Source: Strix aluco (lineage: Eukaryota; Chordata; Aves; Strigiformes; Strigidae). Taken from it: a stretch of 64,000 nt of DNA. The stretch lies in assembly GCF_031877795.1 (NCBI RefSeq), contig NC_133931.1:20591764-20655763 (forward strand). The letters run 5' to 3'. The position numbers were made by a program, and so were the translations under genes. This document shows positions 27,268-40,246 of the stretch, piece after piece. Numbering within the stretch: the stretch's first letter is position 1; each line of letters begins with the position of its first letter. The notes under the pieces are model-generated. The model was not told where the DNA came from. It searched no databases and was given only the letters and a program-made list of their open reading frames with translations.

Positions 27268-28036
27268 CTGTAAGACAGACAATGTATTAAAGCAAAAGAC
27301 GGAGGGAGTAAGCATTAAACTTATGAATGTATTTTTCATTCAGAATGCAGGAACAAGGAGGAATTATAGAATTCTTTTGCAACAGAAGTACCTCATAGCT
27401 GTTGATAAACTTGAAGCTGCAAAGATTTTTTTTTTATTATTTATTATTAATTTGGGAATATCCCTCTTTCAGGTATTCTGAAATAAAAAGCTAACTAGAA
27501 TTCGTCAGTTTTCAGCCCCTTCCATTTGTGTCAAGAAAAAGGCAAAACAGTGCTCTTATACGTGAGGAGAATGCTGATAATGAATAAGTGAAACATCCCA
27601 GAAGCTTATGCACTTCCATGAGGGAAAAAAAGGGGGGAGACAAAGTATAATTTCCAAAGACACTAGCATGTCTGGGGAGTACAGTTTCAATTCAAGCCTT
27701 GTCTAGTTACATATAGTTTTCACATTTACATACCTTCAGAATCATAGTATCTTGTGTCCATTCTGAGTATACCAAGACACACATGCAAATAGAGCATGCA
27801 AGGCATCATAAACTTGCAGGGCTGAAACTTGATACCATGCTATGCTAAAGACAAACCTGCTGTTTAAGTTTCCTCAACATACGACCCTAAACATCTGACA
27901 TACTAAATCTTTCTTGGCTGGTAACTGTTGAATCCTGAGCTATCAAACTGAGGTCAATTTCAAGTTTTCTTTTCAAAGGAGTGCAGACATACATATTTTT
28001 AAAAGACTCTAAAGACAGAAAGAAACAATAACTTAC
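27268..28036 (-). other. OXR1: OXR1 intron, 769 bp
   Basis: Bounded by GTAAGT and CTTACAG on the - strand. No other feature is visible in it. Confidence 0.9.
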
Positions 28037-28110
28037 CCTCCTCCACCAAAAGCAAGGGAGTCCATGTCCCCTTTAATGAAGAACATGTTGTCTCCTGTCC
28101 ATTTGAAAAC
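28037..28110 (-). CDS. OXR1: OXR1 coding exon, TLDc core (VFKWTGDNMFF)
   Basis: A 74-base exon on the - strand encoding VFKWTGDNMFFIKGDMDS then LAFGGGG, the central beta-strand and glycine-rich segment of TLDc. It is flanked by TTAATTAG upstream and a GTAAGT donor. It starts at phase 0 and ends two bases into a codon, matching the single-base start of the last exon. The FKWTGDNMFF block is diagnostic of OXR1 rather than NCOA7, where the residues differ. Confidence 0.96.
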
Positions 28111-28692
28111 CTAATTAAAAAAAACCAACAGACTAGCAAGTTAAAATATCTGAACTTCTCATTTGGGCAGAAGGGAAACCAAACATCAATAAAGACAGAC
28201 TATGGGTGGTTAGAGGCCAATTTATGAAGTTACCAAGTTTACACAGAAAATTCAGGGAATAGATACATGCAGACAAAAATTCTCTTACGTTTTATGCTAT
28301 TTAAAATAAAACAGTTCCAAAAGAGGTGGTCTTTGAGCACTAGAAGTTCTACACAATGAAAAATATCAAGAAAATATGCTTAGGTTAGATGTTATGCCCT
28401 TTAAAAGGATCTAGTTTTTGTATTTTCAGACAGACACCTGGTAGAATTTAAAGTAGTAGAAAAATCTTCAGTACAATGAAAGAGTCAGGTTGAATATGTT
28501 TTTCACTATGCAAACTCTACCATTTTACTGTGTGCTTATGGATTCTGTAGAAAAACTAGTACAGTGACATTTTCTGGGCCAACTCCTAGAATTTTTCAGA
28601 TTATTTACTGTTAGATTTATTCAATAAGTATTTCAATATAATGCATGGGGGAAGGGGGGGCAGCAAAAGCATACAAAGTTGTTATTACTTAC
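28111..28692 (-). other. OXR1: OXR1 intron, 582 bp
   Basis: An intron between two TLDc exons with GTAAGT donor and a TTAATTAG acceptor. No internal feature is recognised. Confidence 0.9.
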
Positions 28693-28788
28693 CTCAAAAT
28701 CTGGAGAAAAAGTGAACATAAACGTCTCCCCAGTGCCATAAAAGCCATCACTCACTTTAAATGGTTCAGATGCTAGTGCACCAAAAAC
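28693..28788 (-). CDS. OXR1: OXR1 coding exon, TLDc (VFGALASEPFK)
   Basis: A 96-base, phase-0 exon encoding VFGALASEPFKVSDGFYG then TGETFMFTFSPDFE. The SDGFYGTGETF block is a core conserved TLDc motif. Splice sites on the - strand are TTGCTTATAG (acceptor) and GAG|GTAAGT (donor). It joins the 35982-36134 exon in frame at DSDGQ|VFGAL, giving an uninterrupted domain if the candidate exon near 35200 is skipped. Confidence 0.96.
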
Positions 28789-31700
28789 CTATAAGCAAAA
28801 ATATGCAGGAGAAAATACTTGAGAAAAACTACACAGCATCTGAGAATCTCTAATGATAATAATTGATACACAAAAAAAGGTTGTAAATGTTACCAGATTG
28901 GGAATTCTTTACAGGATAAGCCTTACAAGGTATCACATTTCCAAGTGCATTGATTGAGATATGGTATGGTGCTTTGTGGTACAATTTAGAAAAAAAAAGT
29001 TAAGAGGACTCTTTCTCAATAAAAAGTGAACCCAGGGTAAAAAAAAATAAAAATCAAAGGGATAAAAACTAAACTCGGGAAATTCTCAGAAACAATGTAC
29101 ATATATTTAAAATTTCAGATCAAAAGGTTCTGCTCCTTCATATGTAATACCTCTTCCATTTCAACTAGGCTATTTTCAGTAAGTTCCTAGCTGCAACTGA
29201 GTTATTTTTCATGTAATTTATTCATTCCAATCCAAGTAACAGGTAAGCACTGGTTATCCTGTCTTACATCTGAGAGATTTTAACTAAGCTTTTGCTGGGT
29301 AATAAGAGTATTTATAATACCCAAGAGTAAGAACATTACAACAGCTGTTAAGAAGGTCTAAGGACTGATTAATGGATTTTCTCAGGAACTAGAAAAACCA
29401 GAAAAAAAGCCCTGCATAATTATGCAAAATTAACTATACCCCATGAAGTACAACCCTCCCAAAAATCAGTATTTCTGTTGCTAGTAGGAAGCTGGCTTCA
29501 ACATCTGCAAGAGCAGAGTAGATGTAAGTACCAAAGTATTCCACTAGCACTCTCTCATTTGTCTGTATGAGAAAGAAAAAAACAACCAACAAACAAAATG
29601 AAGTTTCTGTGGTTTTGTTCACATTAAACAGTGAGTTTGAGAAGCATGAGACTGATGAGCATGAGACATTAAAGCTAGTGTCCTGACTTGGATTATGTTC
29701 AGAATATAAAGTTGAAACTATTTTCTTCAGCCCATTGTTAAGAAACTCCTTGGCCATAGGTAGGTTTTCCAAGCGTTCCTTTCCATGTTTAGCTCTATAG
29801 TAGCTGTTAACATACATAAAACTAGGTAAACGTGACCTTCAGATCAGGAACTCAGAGATTATATACAGCTAAGGACTGCCCCAGCTCAATTATGAGTTCC
29901 AGTTCAGAACCACTGATAGAAAATTCCTAATTTCTCAGCAATGTTATAAGGTCCAAGAAGTGTCTTGTTCAGAAACTTCTAATTGAAATAGAAGATAGCA
30001 AGACTGCATGAAGAGTCATGGAAAGAAATGATGTGCTTATTATGAAACAAAACATCCTTCTGCCTTCAACCTTCCCCTACCTGGTTATGAGAAAAAAAAT
30101 TGCTAGTCTTCTAAAGAGTATCAGGGATAATTTTCTTCAAACATCCTGACAATGCACAGACTGTCTTTTAAAACATAAACAGATAAATCATGCCAATAGC
30201 AGATGTTTTGAAATATTTTTGCCAAATACAAGCACTAATCTCTTGCAATAAACTTTTAATAATTTTGAAAAAAGTATGCACAATAGCAAATAAATTAAAT
30301 TGATACAGGTAGTACTGCACATTTTAGAAGTCACTGTGGAGACCCCACTGTTACAGAGCAGAAGAGAGGTAGGACTTACAGAAGCTTCTTTATATTATTA
30401 TTATCTATATTATGTATTTTTTAAGAACAAAATATCACTACACTGACAAGATACTTTACTCATGTATAAAACTGTTCCTTTACTTAAGTGAAGAGAATTA
30501 CCTTTGAGCATACCCGTGACCAACATTTACACTCTAAAATCTGATTCTCTGGAGGAATTTTTAAACTTACCTGACAAAGCGAAGAAATAAAGTATCAGAG
30601 TCAGCTAAAGATGTTCACTTTCAAAGACCTGTATCAGTTTCAGATGCATTATTAAATAGCAAATTCAGTCTAAAAGCTTGAAGTTCCATGAACTGAGGTG
30701 CAAGTTTCTGTACCTCTGTTTTAGTGCAAGCTCACAGGAAAACTAGCCCAAGCCTTTTTTTGCACAGACATTTATTTCATTGAACATACAGGATCAAACA
30801 CTTGCAAGACATTTCTGTTATCCCACAGTCTAAACAGCAATAACTGGCTTAAGAGAGAAAGAAACTACCATTTATGTCTTGCTTTCTGGGGAAATCAGAC
30901 CAAAAATCAAGGAATTCTTTAAAGAAGAAATGTTTGTTTTCCTGTTACAGTCCAGAAGGCTTTTTTGGTTTGCCTTTTTTCCCCTCAGCGTTTGTTTTTT
31001 TTTAAAGTAGGCTTGAAATGAGTCCCCAATGTTAAGACCTACAGCTTTTTATACTTTTCTTTTTTTTAGGCCATTCCTAGTTAGATGGCCTTATAGGTCA
31101 GAGAAAGTTCAAGTGAGAGTTGACCAAATATAACATCCAGTGCAGGATTTGTAGTAAATCATGCACAGAACATTAAATGATCAAATAATCAAATAGCAGC
31201 AACAGTAGTCTTAAAAAAAAAAAAAAAGATCAGATAAGTCCATCTCAACTCTGGCATGATAGGTGAGGAATGCTCATATATATATACGGTGGAGGGGAAA
31301 GAGGAAAATGAAATTAGGAACTAAGTAGATCTGAACATTGTTATTCAACATTTGTGGAAAATCAGCTGGCTTAAACATAATCACACTCATTTACTCCAGT
31401 CCTACTAAGACTTGCAGTGTTCTCTTCCCCCATAATTTGTGAAGAACTCAAAATTTACATTACAGACAAGGCAGTTAGAACTGCTGTTTCATTTCAGGTT
31501 TAAATTAAGAGAAACAGTAGTTGTACTATTAGAAAGAATACTACTGCTAAAGTCCTTCTTCTAAAAATAGGCTTGGCTCAGTTGAAATATGTTTCAAGTG
31601 AGAGGACTTCATAGAGTGATTCAGACTAGACAATGACATTTTAGATTGATAGTAGTCAGTCATTCTAAGCTGGTACTTTGAGTATTGCTGTAAAGTCTCA

Positions 31701-32492
31701 GTGTGGAAAGGCTAGGAGAGGGATTCTTCTATGCATGCTCTACTTAAGTTTTGGCTAAAGGCTTTTAATATTCTTTGTAAAATCAAGTCTTCCATAAGAA
31801 CTTTAAGAATTATTGGTTCATTATCCTGCAAAGACAACTGACCAAATACCAAAGCCTTAGATACTAGGTATTTGATTACCCTAACCTTCAAGTTTCTATC
31901 GAGTTGTTTAGCATATAACATTCTTTTAGGGTTTTATTTGGTAATTTCAGTGTCACAAAACCAATCATCTCCAACCCTGACTTCATACATATTTTCTGCA
32001 ACAATAGAATTTGAACTTCAAAACAGTATTTCATTTTTACCTGATCTTTACTACTGGTTACACTAGCTTTAACTGTTAAGGTTAAAAATTAAAAAGATGA
32101 AAGAGTCACAAAGAACATATAATTGCTGCAGTCTACTGCCAGAGTTTGCAGAAATCAGTACTCTTTTTTTTGTTTGTTTTGTTTTCTTCCTTTTTTTGTT
32201 ACTTTTGCACATGTATTCTCTAAAAAGCAGAATACGCGAGATTTTTTCCTTTTTATGATTTCAAGTGTTTGGGGCAGTAGGCTAGACTTCAGAAACTTGG
32301 GTGTTAACTTTTCTCTGTCAAACATTTTGCAAACTTCAACTGCTTAATGTATGCAGGTAATTGAACTCAGAGCATCTTTCAGGGTAAAAATCCATACTGA
32401 ATTCAAATTAAGAAAGTTTGATTCATGAACAGAACAAAATAGGCTGCTGAAATACAGAAAATTCTGTGTTTAAATAACTGCATGAATATTTT

Positions 32493-32880
32493 CCATAGAA
32501 TAGTTTGGGTTGCAATGGACCTTCAAAGGTCATCTGGTCCAAGCCCCTGCAATGAGCAGGGACACTTTCCACCAGATCAGGTTGCTCAGAGCCCCATTCA
32601 ATCTGGCCTTGAATGTTTCCAAGGATGGGGCATCTACCACTTCTCTGGGCAACCTGTTCCGCTGTTTCACCACTCTCACTGTAAAACCTAGCCTAAATCT
32701 ACCCTCTTTTAGTTTAAAACCATTACCCCTTGTCCTATCACAACAGGCTCTACACTAAAAAGTTTGTCCCACAGGCGTGTCAACCAGTCTCCATCTGAAT
32801 ATTGAGCCATTGACCACTACCCTCTGGATGCAACCATCCAACCAATTCCTCATCCTCATGACTCAGTCTTAAGTAGCTCC
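32493..32880 (-). mobile_element. CR1 LINE fragment with internal deletion
   Basis: On the - strand the 3' terminal part of CR1 is recognisable (the + strand reads TAGTTTGGGTTGCAATGGAC at its edge, with the typical fixed-spacing text that follows). Beyond about 32780 the sequence jumps to an upstream part of CR1 ORF2 (the LVGW...VNGSMS-like region), so the middle is missing. It lies in the sense orientation within the OXR1 intron. Confidence 0.8.
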
Positions 32881-34872
32881 AGGAACTGGGATTCCACAAC
32901 CTCTGTATGTACATATTCTACACTTCCATCAATAAAGCTGGGTCTTGAAAGATCAAGTTGTTGCTATAAGCAGCATTAAAAGAATCAGGCTTTACAGCAA
33001 AAGAGCTGTTATTTTAGTCCTTTGAGGTTGATGATTATAGGGTTTCTGCAGGAGATGAGATTGCTGCAGCTAGTTGTTAGGGTTAGTACCTAAAATGCCC
33101 AATTCTAGCCTCCATGTTTCATACTTTTGCAGTGTACATAATACAAACTGAAGAATGACTCATAAAACTAGATAGTCCTTGGGGTGGTTAACTGTATGAA
33201 TTCCACTTCTAGACCACCACTTGTTTAGTGACTCATGTTCAGAAATTAGGTGCAAATTTTTTTAAATGGCTGTCAGAGTAGACACCTGATCTTGGTGTCT
33301 TCACTAAGAGGACCACATACCAGTAGATAGACAGACAGTCTGTAACAATTGTAACGTAGATATCTATAGATTTCTTAGGCACTTTTATTAGCGGATCTCC
33401 TAGAACTGACACCAGCAGGCAATTTAGATAGCTTCAGATTCAACTTTCAACGTTCAGCTTTTACACAAATAAAGCCTTACTTTGTGAAAGCTGGGTGTTC
33501 TGGTTGGTGGTGGTTTTAAGTAAACCTTTAAGTAAAATTGTTAATTGATTTTAAAAAGAAATCAAGATTGGAGAAGATTTTGGAAAGAAAAAGTAGGGTG
33601 AGGCTTAGCAGCCTTTAAAGAACCATATTATGAAAAGTTACAAGGTATGCTTGCTTCTTACTCAACTTATTGTCAACATCAGATAAAGGCTGTCTTCATA
33701 AACATGGAGAACAAAGAACAGGGTCTCAGAGGAAATAGCCCAGGAAATTAATTCTGGTTTGAAGGGAACATACCTCACCTGAGTATAAGACAAACCCAGT
33801 ATCTTTCATAAACATAGAAGTTATAAAGTGGGCAGAACAAGGAATGCCAAAAAGGACTGAGGAGGTATGCTCAGCAAATGGCAAGAAACTATCTGGTCAT
33901 AATTCTGTCATTCTTCAAAAAGACTGAATCTCATCTGGGATCTTCTCCAAACTAGATAGCTCAGAAAACAGGCAGTGATCTTGGAGCATAAAATATGAAA
34001 ACACCTGGTCTCTCTTAAAACACATTCTGGAAGGGCATAAATAGTATTTATCTTAGCATATTGCTAGTAAACTATTTCTGGATATACTCTCCTATAAAAA
34101 AAATACTCAGGTTCTTTTTCAGTCATGGAAAGCAGGTTTATACGACTATCTGCCAGGAAGCTACAAGGTATTAAAGATAAATTAACCTCTTTAAAAAAAT
34201 CAATAGCTTCTTTTAAAAATAGATGATCCTGATTAATTACCACCAAAGGTCACAGTAGGCTATCACTGTCTTTATTTTTCATGATGTAGATCCCTGCATC
34301 AAGAGGAGAAAGTCTCTACACTGAATTTCCATAGATTTTGAAAGCAAAGATAGTGTAAAATTAATTTTCTGCTGTCAAATGCAAAAAAATTTCTCATTAA
34401 TAGCTTGAGAGACAGAACTACTGAAAACACCACTCACTACACTGGTGAAGGATTGAGCATGTAAAACTTGTCTGAACCTTTCCTTCTACAGCATATGTTG
34501 CTTGCTGAATACACATGGATTTCACTTACTCTTGTGTGGAACCTAGGTAAGACATGGCATACACTGTGAAAGATAAGTTCAGTGGCTACTTGACTCAAAA
34601 GTCCAAGGAACACTTTCACATGTTCCTGGGCATCAGCCTGTAAGTCGAGATTTGTCATTGTTTGTTTCACCAAAAAAAAAAAAATTATGACATGTCTATG
34701 AACTCCTTGTTTTGGCTGGGCAACCATGACACTTTTTGAACATGCAAGTTGAGATAGTCATATATGGAAGGTCACCTGAGTACTTTCAGCAACAGAACAT
34801 TACTACATGCTGGTGGCAAGACAGCGCTACCAGAAAAGCGATGTTTTCTTTCTGGGCCAGATAATAGGTATT

Positions 34873-34906
34873 AGGTACTAGGAAGGTACTATTCAGGTAC
34901 TAGGAA
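34873..34906. repeat. Short direct repeat, 12 bp unit
   Basis: AGGTACTAGGAA occurs at 34873-34884 and again at 34895-34906, starting 22 bases apart, with partial copies (AATAGGTAT) on both sides. It looks like a local slippage duplication. Confidence 0.85.
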
Positions 34907-35189
34907 ATAGGTATCTTACAAATTAATCTCGAGAAGCTAGTAAGGGAATCAGAGAAGGGAAGTTACTTAAGTACATCTGAAGAGACTGACAGGTCTGTTG
35001 AGACATCTCAAGTCTACTGAATAGTTTTAGTCTTCAAGATTAGAAAGTAAATGAAGGAAAGTTCCCTTTTAAAGAACTTCTGGGGAAAAGTGCTCTACTA
35101 GCAGAGATTTAGAAGGGATTTTACTTTTTAAGGGATCCCTAAGGCAGGAAACAGAAGGAAAAAGTTGTGACTTGAATTAGAAAACATAC

Positions 35190-35248
35190 CCTTCATATAC
35201 AATTTTCAGACCCCCTGAATGATATGAGGAGATATGAGCCCATGCTTC
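35190..35248 (-). other. Candidate cassette exon in OXR1 (unconfirmed)
   Basis: On the - strand a good acceptor (TGTTTTTATTTTCAG) precedes an open stretch reading EAWAHISSYHSGGLKI. Two donors follow: GTATAT after 35201 (48-base exon, in frame, 16 aa insertion) or GTATGT after 35190 (59-base exon, frameshifting). It sits between the DSDGQ and VFGAL exons. I do not remember this peptide in any OXR1 isoform, so it may be a decoy. It is listed because the splice signals are good. Confidence 0.3.
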
Positions 35249-35981
35249 CTGAAAATAAAAACAGTGGTTACCAAAGTGAGACAGATAAGTGAAGTAAATG
35301 CTACAGATTTTGCAGTGGCTCTCAATTCTTCATGACTGCAGTAACTTGCTTTCATGAGTTTCAGAAAGAATCAAAAGTCTCGTGCTGCCTGTAATGTTCA
35401 CCTGTTATTAGGATACTCAAGAGATGATGTTTGCTATTCAAATGGTGAGATGTGATCCACTTCCTGGAATTCATACCCCAGTCAAAGGAGAATAGAGCAC
35501 AACTACAGAGACTCAAAGAACAAAAATTTACTATGCAGCAAAGATCCCGCAGCCCTCGAATGAGAGATGTTGGGCTTCAGGCACAGAATGTACTAAGACG
35601 CATTAGCCACAGCTGGCAATGACATTCCAACTCAACGAGATCTTCCAGAATCAGAAGGTTTTGGAGACCATATTTCTCATGCTTTAAGTGCATTTAAAAA
35701 AAAGAATATTAAAAGTAAATTCAGTAACTGGGTATTATGAAACTCATGCACTGTGACAGTGAACTTGCATCATTAAGGTATTTCCTAGAAATGTAGTATG
35801 TCAAAGGACTGCTTGACAGCGAAACACGTTTTTAAAAGCCTCTATGTAACTACCAAGGGGAAAACCACCTTGATACACATAATTTTCTCTCCCATGATGG
35901 ACTGAAGTTTCAGCTATTCTTTTATACTCCTCAAACATTTTTGTTGATGGGTCCCCTACCTCCATGCAAACGTTTTCCTAC

Positions 35982-36134
35982 CTGTCCATCACTGTCCTTG
36001 ATAACCAACAGCACAGGTGTGTCTAATCCCAGCATAGTTCGATACAAAGTCTTCAAGCTCATGCCATGCTTTGCAGTACTGTAGACAAGAGTCCATGGAT
36101 ATCCAATGGTTCGTGGTGGAAGAGACTTTGTGAG
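35982..36134 (-). CDS. OXR1: OXR1 coding exon, start of TLDc (IGYPWTLVYSTAKHG)
   Basis: A 153-base, phase-0 exon encoding LTKSLPPRTIGYPWTLVYS, TAKHGMSLKTLYRTMLGL, then DTPVLLVIKDSDGQ. It contains the conserved TLDc opening: the PW-LVYS strand, HG-SL-TLYR and the VIKD strand. The acceptor is TTAACAG at 36135-36141 and the donor CAG|GTAGG. It is continuous in frame with the exons on both sides. Confidence 0.96.
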
Positions 36135-36818
36135 CTGTTAACAAGGTAACAATAACCCTCTTTATTAAATAGCTTTGAAAATGTAAATGAAAGCTGATTA
36201 TGTTCTTCTGAACTACAAGTGGCCTTAAAAGCTAGTTTAAAACTTCAGACCAACCCTAAAGTTTCACCTGCATGTTTTCTATCCCTGGTCTCTCAAGCAG
36301 GTTTATTTTCCTAGCTCTACCAGTGACCTGAAGAATAATGATTTACCAACTGAAGAACATGTGTTTGGTAAGGTCTCCAAAAGGTTTATCTGAAGACAGT
36401 AAAACCACATAGTTGTTTGTGCATAACAACACTGTCTCAGAACTGGGGAACTACATCACTTAGGTCAACAGGGGTAAAGGATGCTTGCTCTCCTGTTCCT
36501 GTGCCTTTGAATGTAATCAGCCTTGATCTAAACCTTCAATAAACACATTTAATGAAACAACTTTGGACTGAACAGCAAGAATTGCAGTGAAAGCAGTGAA
36601 AGCCAAGCTATTTTCAAGGAAAAATGAAATAAGCACGAATACAGACTAGTGTTGTCATGGTGTATTGAAAGTTATGACAAGAAAAAAGCAACAGTTTATC
36701 TACGAATAGTGTTGTGCTTATGCATTTAATATCATACAACGTCTTCCTACCGATATGTTTTACACTATGGTCATAGCGTTTGTGATACATTAATATACAA
36801 TACTAAAAAGTGACATAC
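36135..36818 (-). other. OXR1: OXR1 intron, 684 bp
   Basis: An intron with a GTATGT donor and a TTAACAG acceptor. No other feature is seen. Confidence 0.9.
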
Positions 36819-36944
36819 CTTTTCAATTTGTTCTGGCTGTAGTAATTCACTGGGATCGCTAAGATTTGGCCGGAATGCTTCAGGCTCCAGGTCTGTTTTG
36901 ATATTTGTTGCCTGTTTTGAATTGATATCTTCTCTTGTTGTTAT
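36819..36944 (-). CDS. OXR1: OXR1 coding exon (ITTREDINSKQA linker)
   Basis: A 126-base, phase-0 exon encoding ITTREDINSKQATNIK, TDLEPEAFRPNLSDPSEL and LQPEQIEK. This is the conserved acidic linker just before TLDc, ending in the DP-ELL-PEQIEKL segment that leads into the domain. The acceptor is TTTTTGTAG and the donor AAG|GTATGT. In mammals short OXR1 isoforms begin close to this point. I could not identify an equivalent first exon here. Confidence 0.95.
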
Positions 36945-39900
36945 CTACAAAAAGAACAACAAGAAAATAAGTATTTGCAATTCTATTAGCAAGGAAGATA
37001 AACTTTGCAGGTTTAAAATCATGCAGTTACTGATTTAGTTACGAAACTCTTTCAGAAGTTAAGAAATCCATTAGATTTGATCTGACCAAGATTTCACTGC
37101 TTCCAGTAGCAAGCCAGTATTTAAACTAACAATAAATTACAGATACCTAATCAGAAGAAAGCTATGGTTTTATGCTAAAAAAAAAAAAAGAAAAAGTCCT
37201 CATACACAGCTGAAGGACTTCAAATGCTTTTCAGAGGTCAGCTTACACAGTGCTTGCATTTTAATATTAACATAGCATTTATATTAAATGTGATTAAAAA
37301 ACCCAGACAGAAAAGAAATTGAAACTTCAACGTGGACATTTCTGAGCAGTTTCTGAATCAATACTCTTTTAGAGTACTTGTGACAGTTTTCAGATATGCA
37401 GTAGACATGTGGAAAGACTGCTGTCAAGTATTTTGAGTAAAGCATCTGAACGGAGCCCTAAGAATATTGCTGCTCCATAAGCTGATCTGCTGCAGTACTT
37501 ACGGGAACCACAAAAGAAAGAACTGAGAGGGTGGGGAGGGAAAAGCTGCTGCGTAGTGAGCTTTGTCGTCTGGCAAAGATGCACTATGCATGAAGATCCT
37601 GTAAAATAACTGCCCCATACATCTACCCTATTGAGTTGTAAATCACCATTCAGTGGAGGTGGCAGAAGGCCACAAAACTCCTCATCAAATATTACACTTC
37701 ACAACAGCTGCTCACCCCAGTCCACATTCATTGGCACTTTAGCTTGAAAGTGACACTGCTGAGAACTAGACTAGCTGAGACACAAACAGGTTTCCTTCTA
37801 TAAATCTTGCTGCAGGGATAGTTAAAACTTGCTGTGGGGATAGTGAAATCTGACAAGAAGAGCAGGAAAAAGTGAAGGAAGTTTGTAACTTAAGCCACTG
37901 CAGCAAGACTAAAGATGTTGAGAGATTTGCTAAAAAAAAAAAAATCTTAACAAGTATGAGTGCATCTGAATAATTTAACAGCCTGAATCAAGTTTGAGTG
38001 AAAGTCAGATTGTCCAAATTATTTAAAGCCTGAATCCTTAGAATTTCAAGAAAATACCTGACAACTCCAGAATAACAAGTGTTTGCTACATACCTTATAC
38101 TATAAACATACAGGACAACTCTGGTACTTCACATACCACCATGATAAACATTGCCAAGCTTTTGCAGAGAGAGCTTTCTTAGTTAATGAAAGAAAAGCTA
38201 AATCAAAGAAAACTCTGAAATACAGATAAAACTATTTAAACAGATACAGCCATCTGAGCCAAAAAAAAAAAGATAACCCTTTCCTCTCCCTTAAGAACTA
38301 TGAAAAAAGGTACTATCACAAACACCTGCTACTTAAAAATAGGTTTATAAAGTCAAAGTTATCAAAGTACAATATTAATTCATAACTCAAGAAAAGGTGT
38401 GCTTAAAGAAAGTATCAAACAAGCAAAAAGCTCAAAGCTTCCATTTTTCGATGGAAGGTAACAATTTCCAATGCAAACTATGCACTAATTGCCATATCAC
38501 AACAAAAAAAAAGCATTTATCCACACAGTTTCATGTACAAAAAGATGACCTACAGCCTGCATTACAGAGTGTTATTTATGAAACATATTATTTGGTAATC
38601 CAACTCTTTTCCACCTTAAATGCCTTTCATCCATCATATACTACTGCTTCAACTCCATAGAAGTTCAGCATTCTACAAGTGTACAGCAGAAAGCTTATTC
38701 CCTTTGCTGTTCTTTAATTCTGATTAAAGTGCACCATGCAAAACATGGATTGAAGCAGTGGGAGGGGGTTGTGGACTGCTTTTTTTTTTTGTTGGCTGGA
38801 TTTTTTGCCTTTTTAAATTTATTGTTGTTACAGGAAAGCAACTTTCTTCTAGGAAAAACACTGCTTTGTAGAAGTGGACAGAGGCATGTGTCTGGTCAAA
38901 GCTATCTGTTTGACAGAACGCAGTGTAGTTTTGAAACTTGCAAATTTATTTCCCGCTAAACTCTGACAGAGCAGACTGACCTGTAGTCAGATTCCAGGAG
39001 CCTGCATGGCAGTTACTAACCTCAGAGTCTACACCACACACACTTAAATCATCTCAGAGCAGAGAGTATATAGGTTCCAGCCCATCACATCAGATTTTTC
39101 AAGTCAGCCTAAACATTGAGTTTGGGCATTCCAGTCGAAAGGTATTTCAAAAAAGCTCTTCCACTTCTAGGATATTAGTGCAAGGATTCTCCACCACCAC
39201 CTGCCTAAACCAGAATTGTTTTGTTCTTAAGTGGGAATGAAATATTTTTTTGGCAAAACTTCTGATTTTGCCATAGAAGTAGAACTGCAACTTTTGGGTT
39301 CATCCTCATTATTAATTTATATAACTGTACTACTTACAAAACATTTCAAAAGCAATTAATTACTGATTATTAAATAAACAGAAATGAAAGAGTTAAGAAA
39401 ATATTTTCTTATGTGCAATTACATAATAAGTGAAAAAACGCAAGATCAAAGTAAAAAAAAAAACAGAACTGAAACTTCTTACAGTTTCAGCAGCCAATTA
39501 CTACAGGAAAACAAAATACTCAATGCTTCTAAGGAGATCTGAGCTATGCTTTCCATCAGTAAGTTATGTATGATGTACACAGCAGCTTACAATTTAATAA
39601 GTGTCAAGGAACTAAGAAACACCTAAAGAGAATGCAAATATCAGTTTAAGTCCCTATCAGTAAACCTTCAAAAATCTGAAGTACTGTTTTCAAGACAGAC
39701 AGTTCCATTACCATCTCCATGTGATGACCTTTGCTGTGTCAAACTGCCTCAGTTACCTGCTTGCATAACAGGAAAAATACTTACCTATTCCACAGAAGGT
39801 GTGAAGCTTCATACTTGCCAAGTACTGTGAGATTCTTGATGAAAGATTCCTATATAAAATTAAACACCCATGCAACAAGGTTTTGTATTCTTCACCTGGT

Positions 39901-40246
39901 TTGCATTCTTTTTAGGAAAGCTTCTATCTAACACAACACACCAGTCTAAAGTGGAAGTTAAAACACATCACTCCAAGTCAAGCAGTACTGAGAACAAGTT
40001 TTCAAATTTTGACAGAAAATTCCTGTTTGAAAAAGTTGGAAGTAATAATTCCATCATAAAATCACCGATTCCATCATAGCATTGCATAGTTAAATACATC
40101 CAAAACAAAGGAATTTTCTGCTGGCTCCTTGTAGTGCTGTAGACATGACAAACCCACTGAGTGTGGGACTTGCCCTGATCAAAAGACACTACAAAGAAAG
40201 ATGTTTTAGTATCTGGAGACGGGGTTTAAACTACTGAAGAGGGCAC
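36945..40246 (-). other. OXR1: OXR1 intron, 3.3 kb
   Basis: AT-rich intron between the 81-base and 126-base exons. A GTAAGT donor at 37502-37497 (- strand) follows a short frame with an ATG at 37591, but joining it to the next exon gives an immediate stop. No repeat of note is seen. Confidence 0.8.

Larger units (their letters stand above)
28789..35981 (-). other. OXR1: OXR1 intron, about 7.2 kb
   Basis: An AT-rich intron within the TLDc coding region. It contains an internally deleted CR1 fragment (about 32493-32880), a 22 bp-spaced direct repeat at 34873-34906 and a candidate cassette exon near 35190-35248. A 127-codon - strand reading frame at 29434-29817 has no recognisable domain, and I do not call it a gene. 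Confidence 0.8.

Noticed and set aside
29434-29817. A 127-codon - strand open frame in the OXR1 intron
   Set aside because: No recognisable family, no splice context consistent with OXR1, and low-complexity hydrophobic stretches expected from AT-rich DNA.
37503-37591. A possible OXR1 alternative first exon with an ATG and a GTAAGT donor on the - strand
   Set aside because: Joining it to the 36944 acceptor places TAA at the junction; the only frame compatible with the next exon has no ATG.
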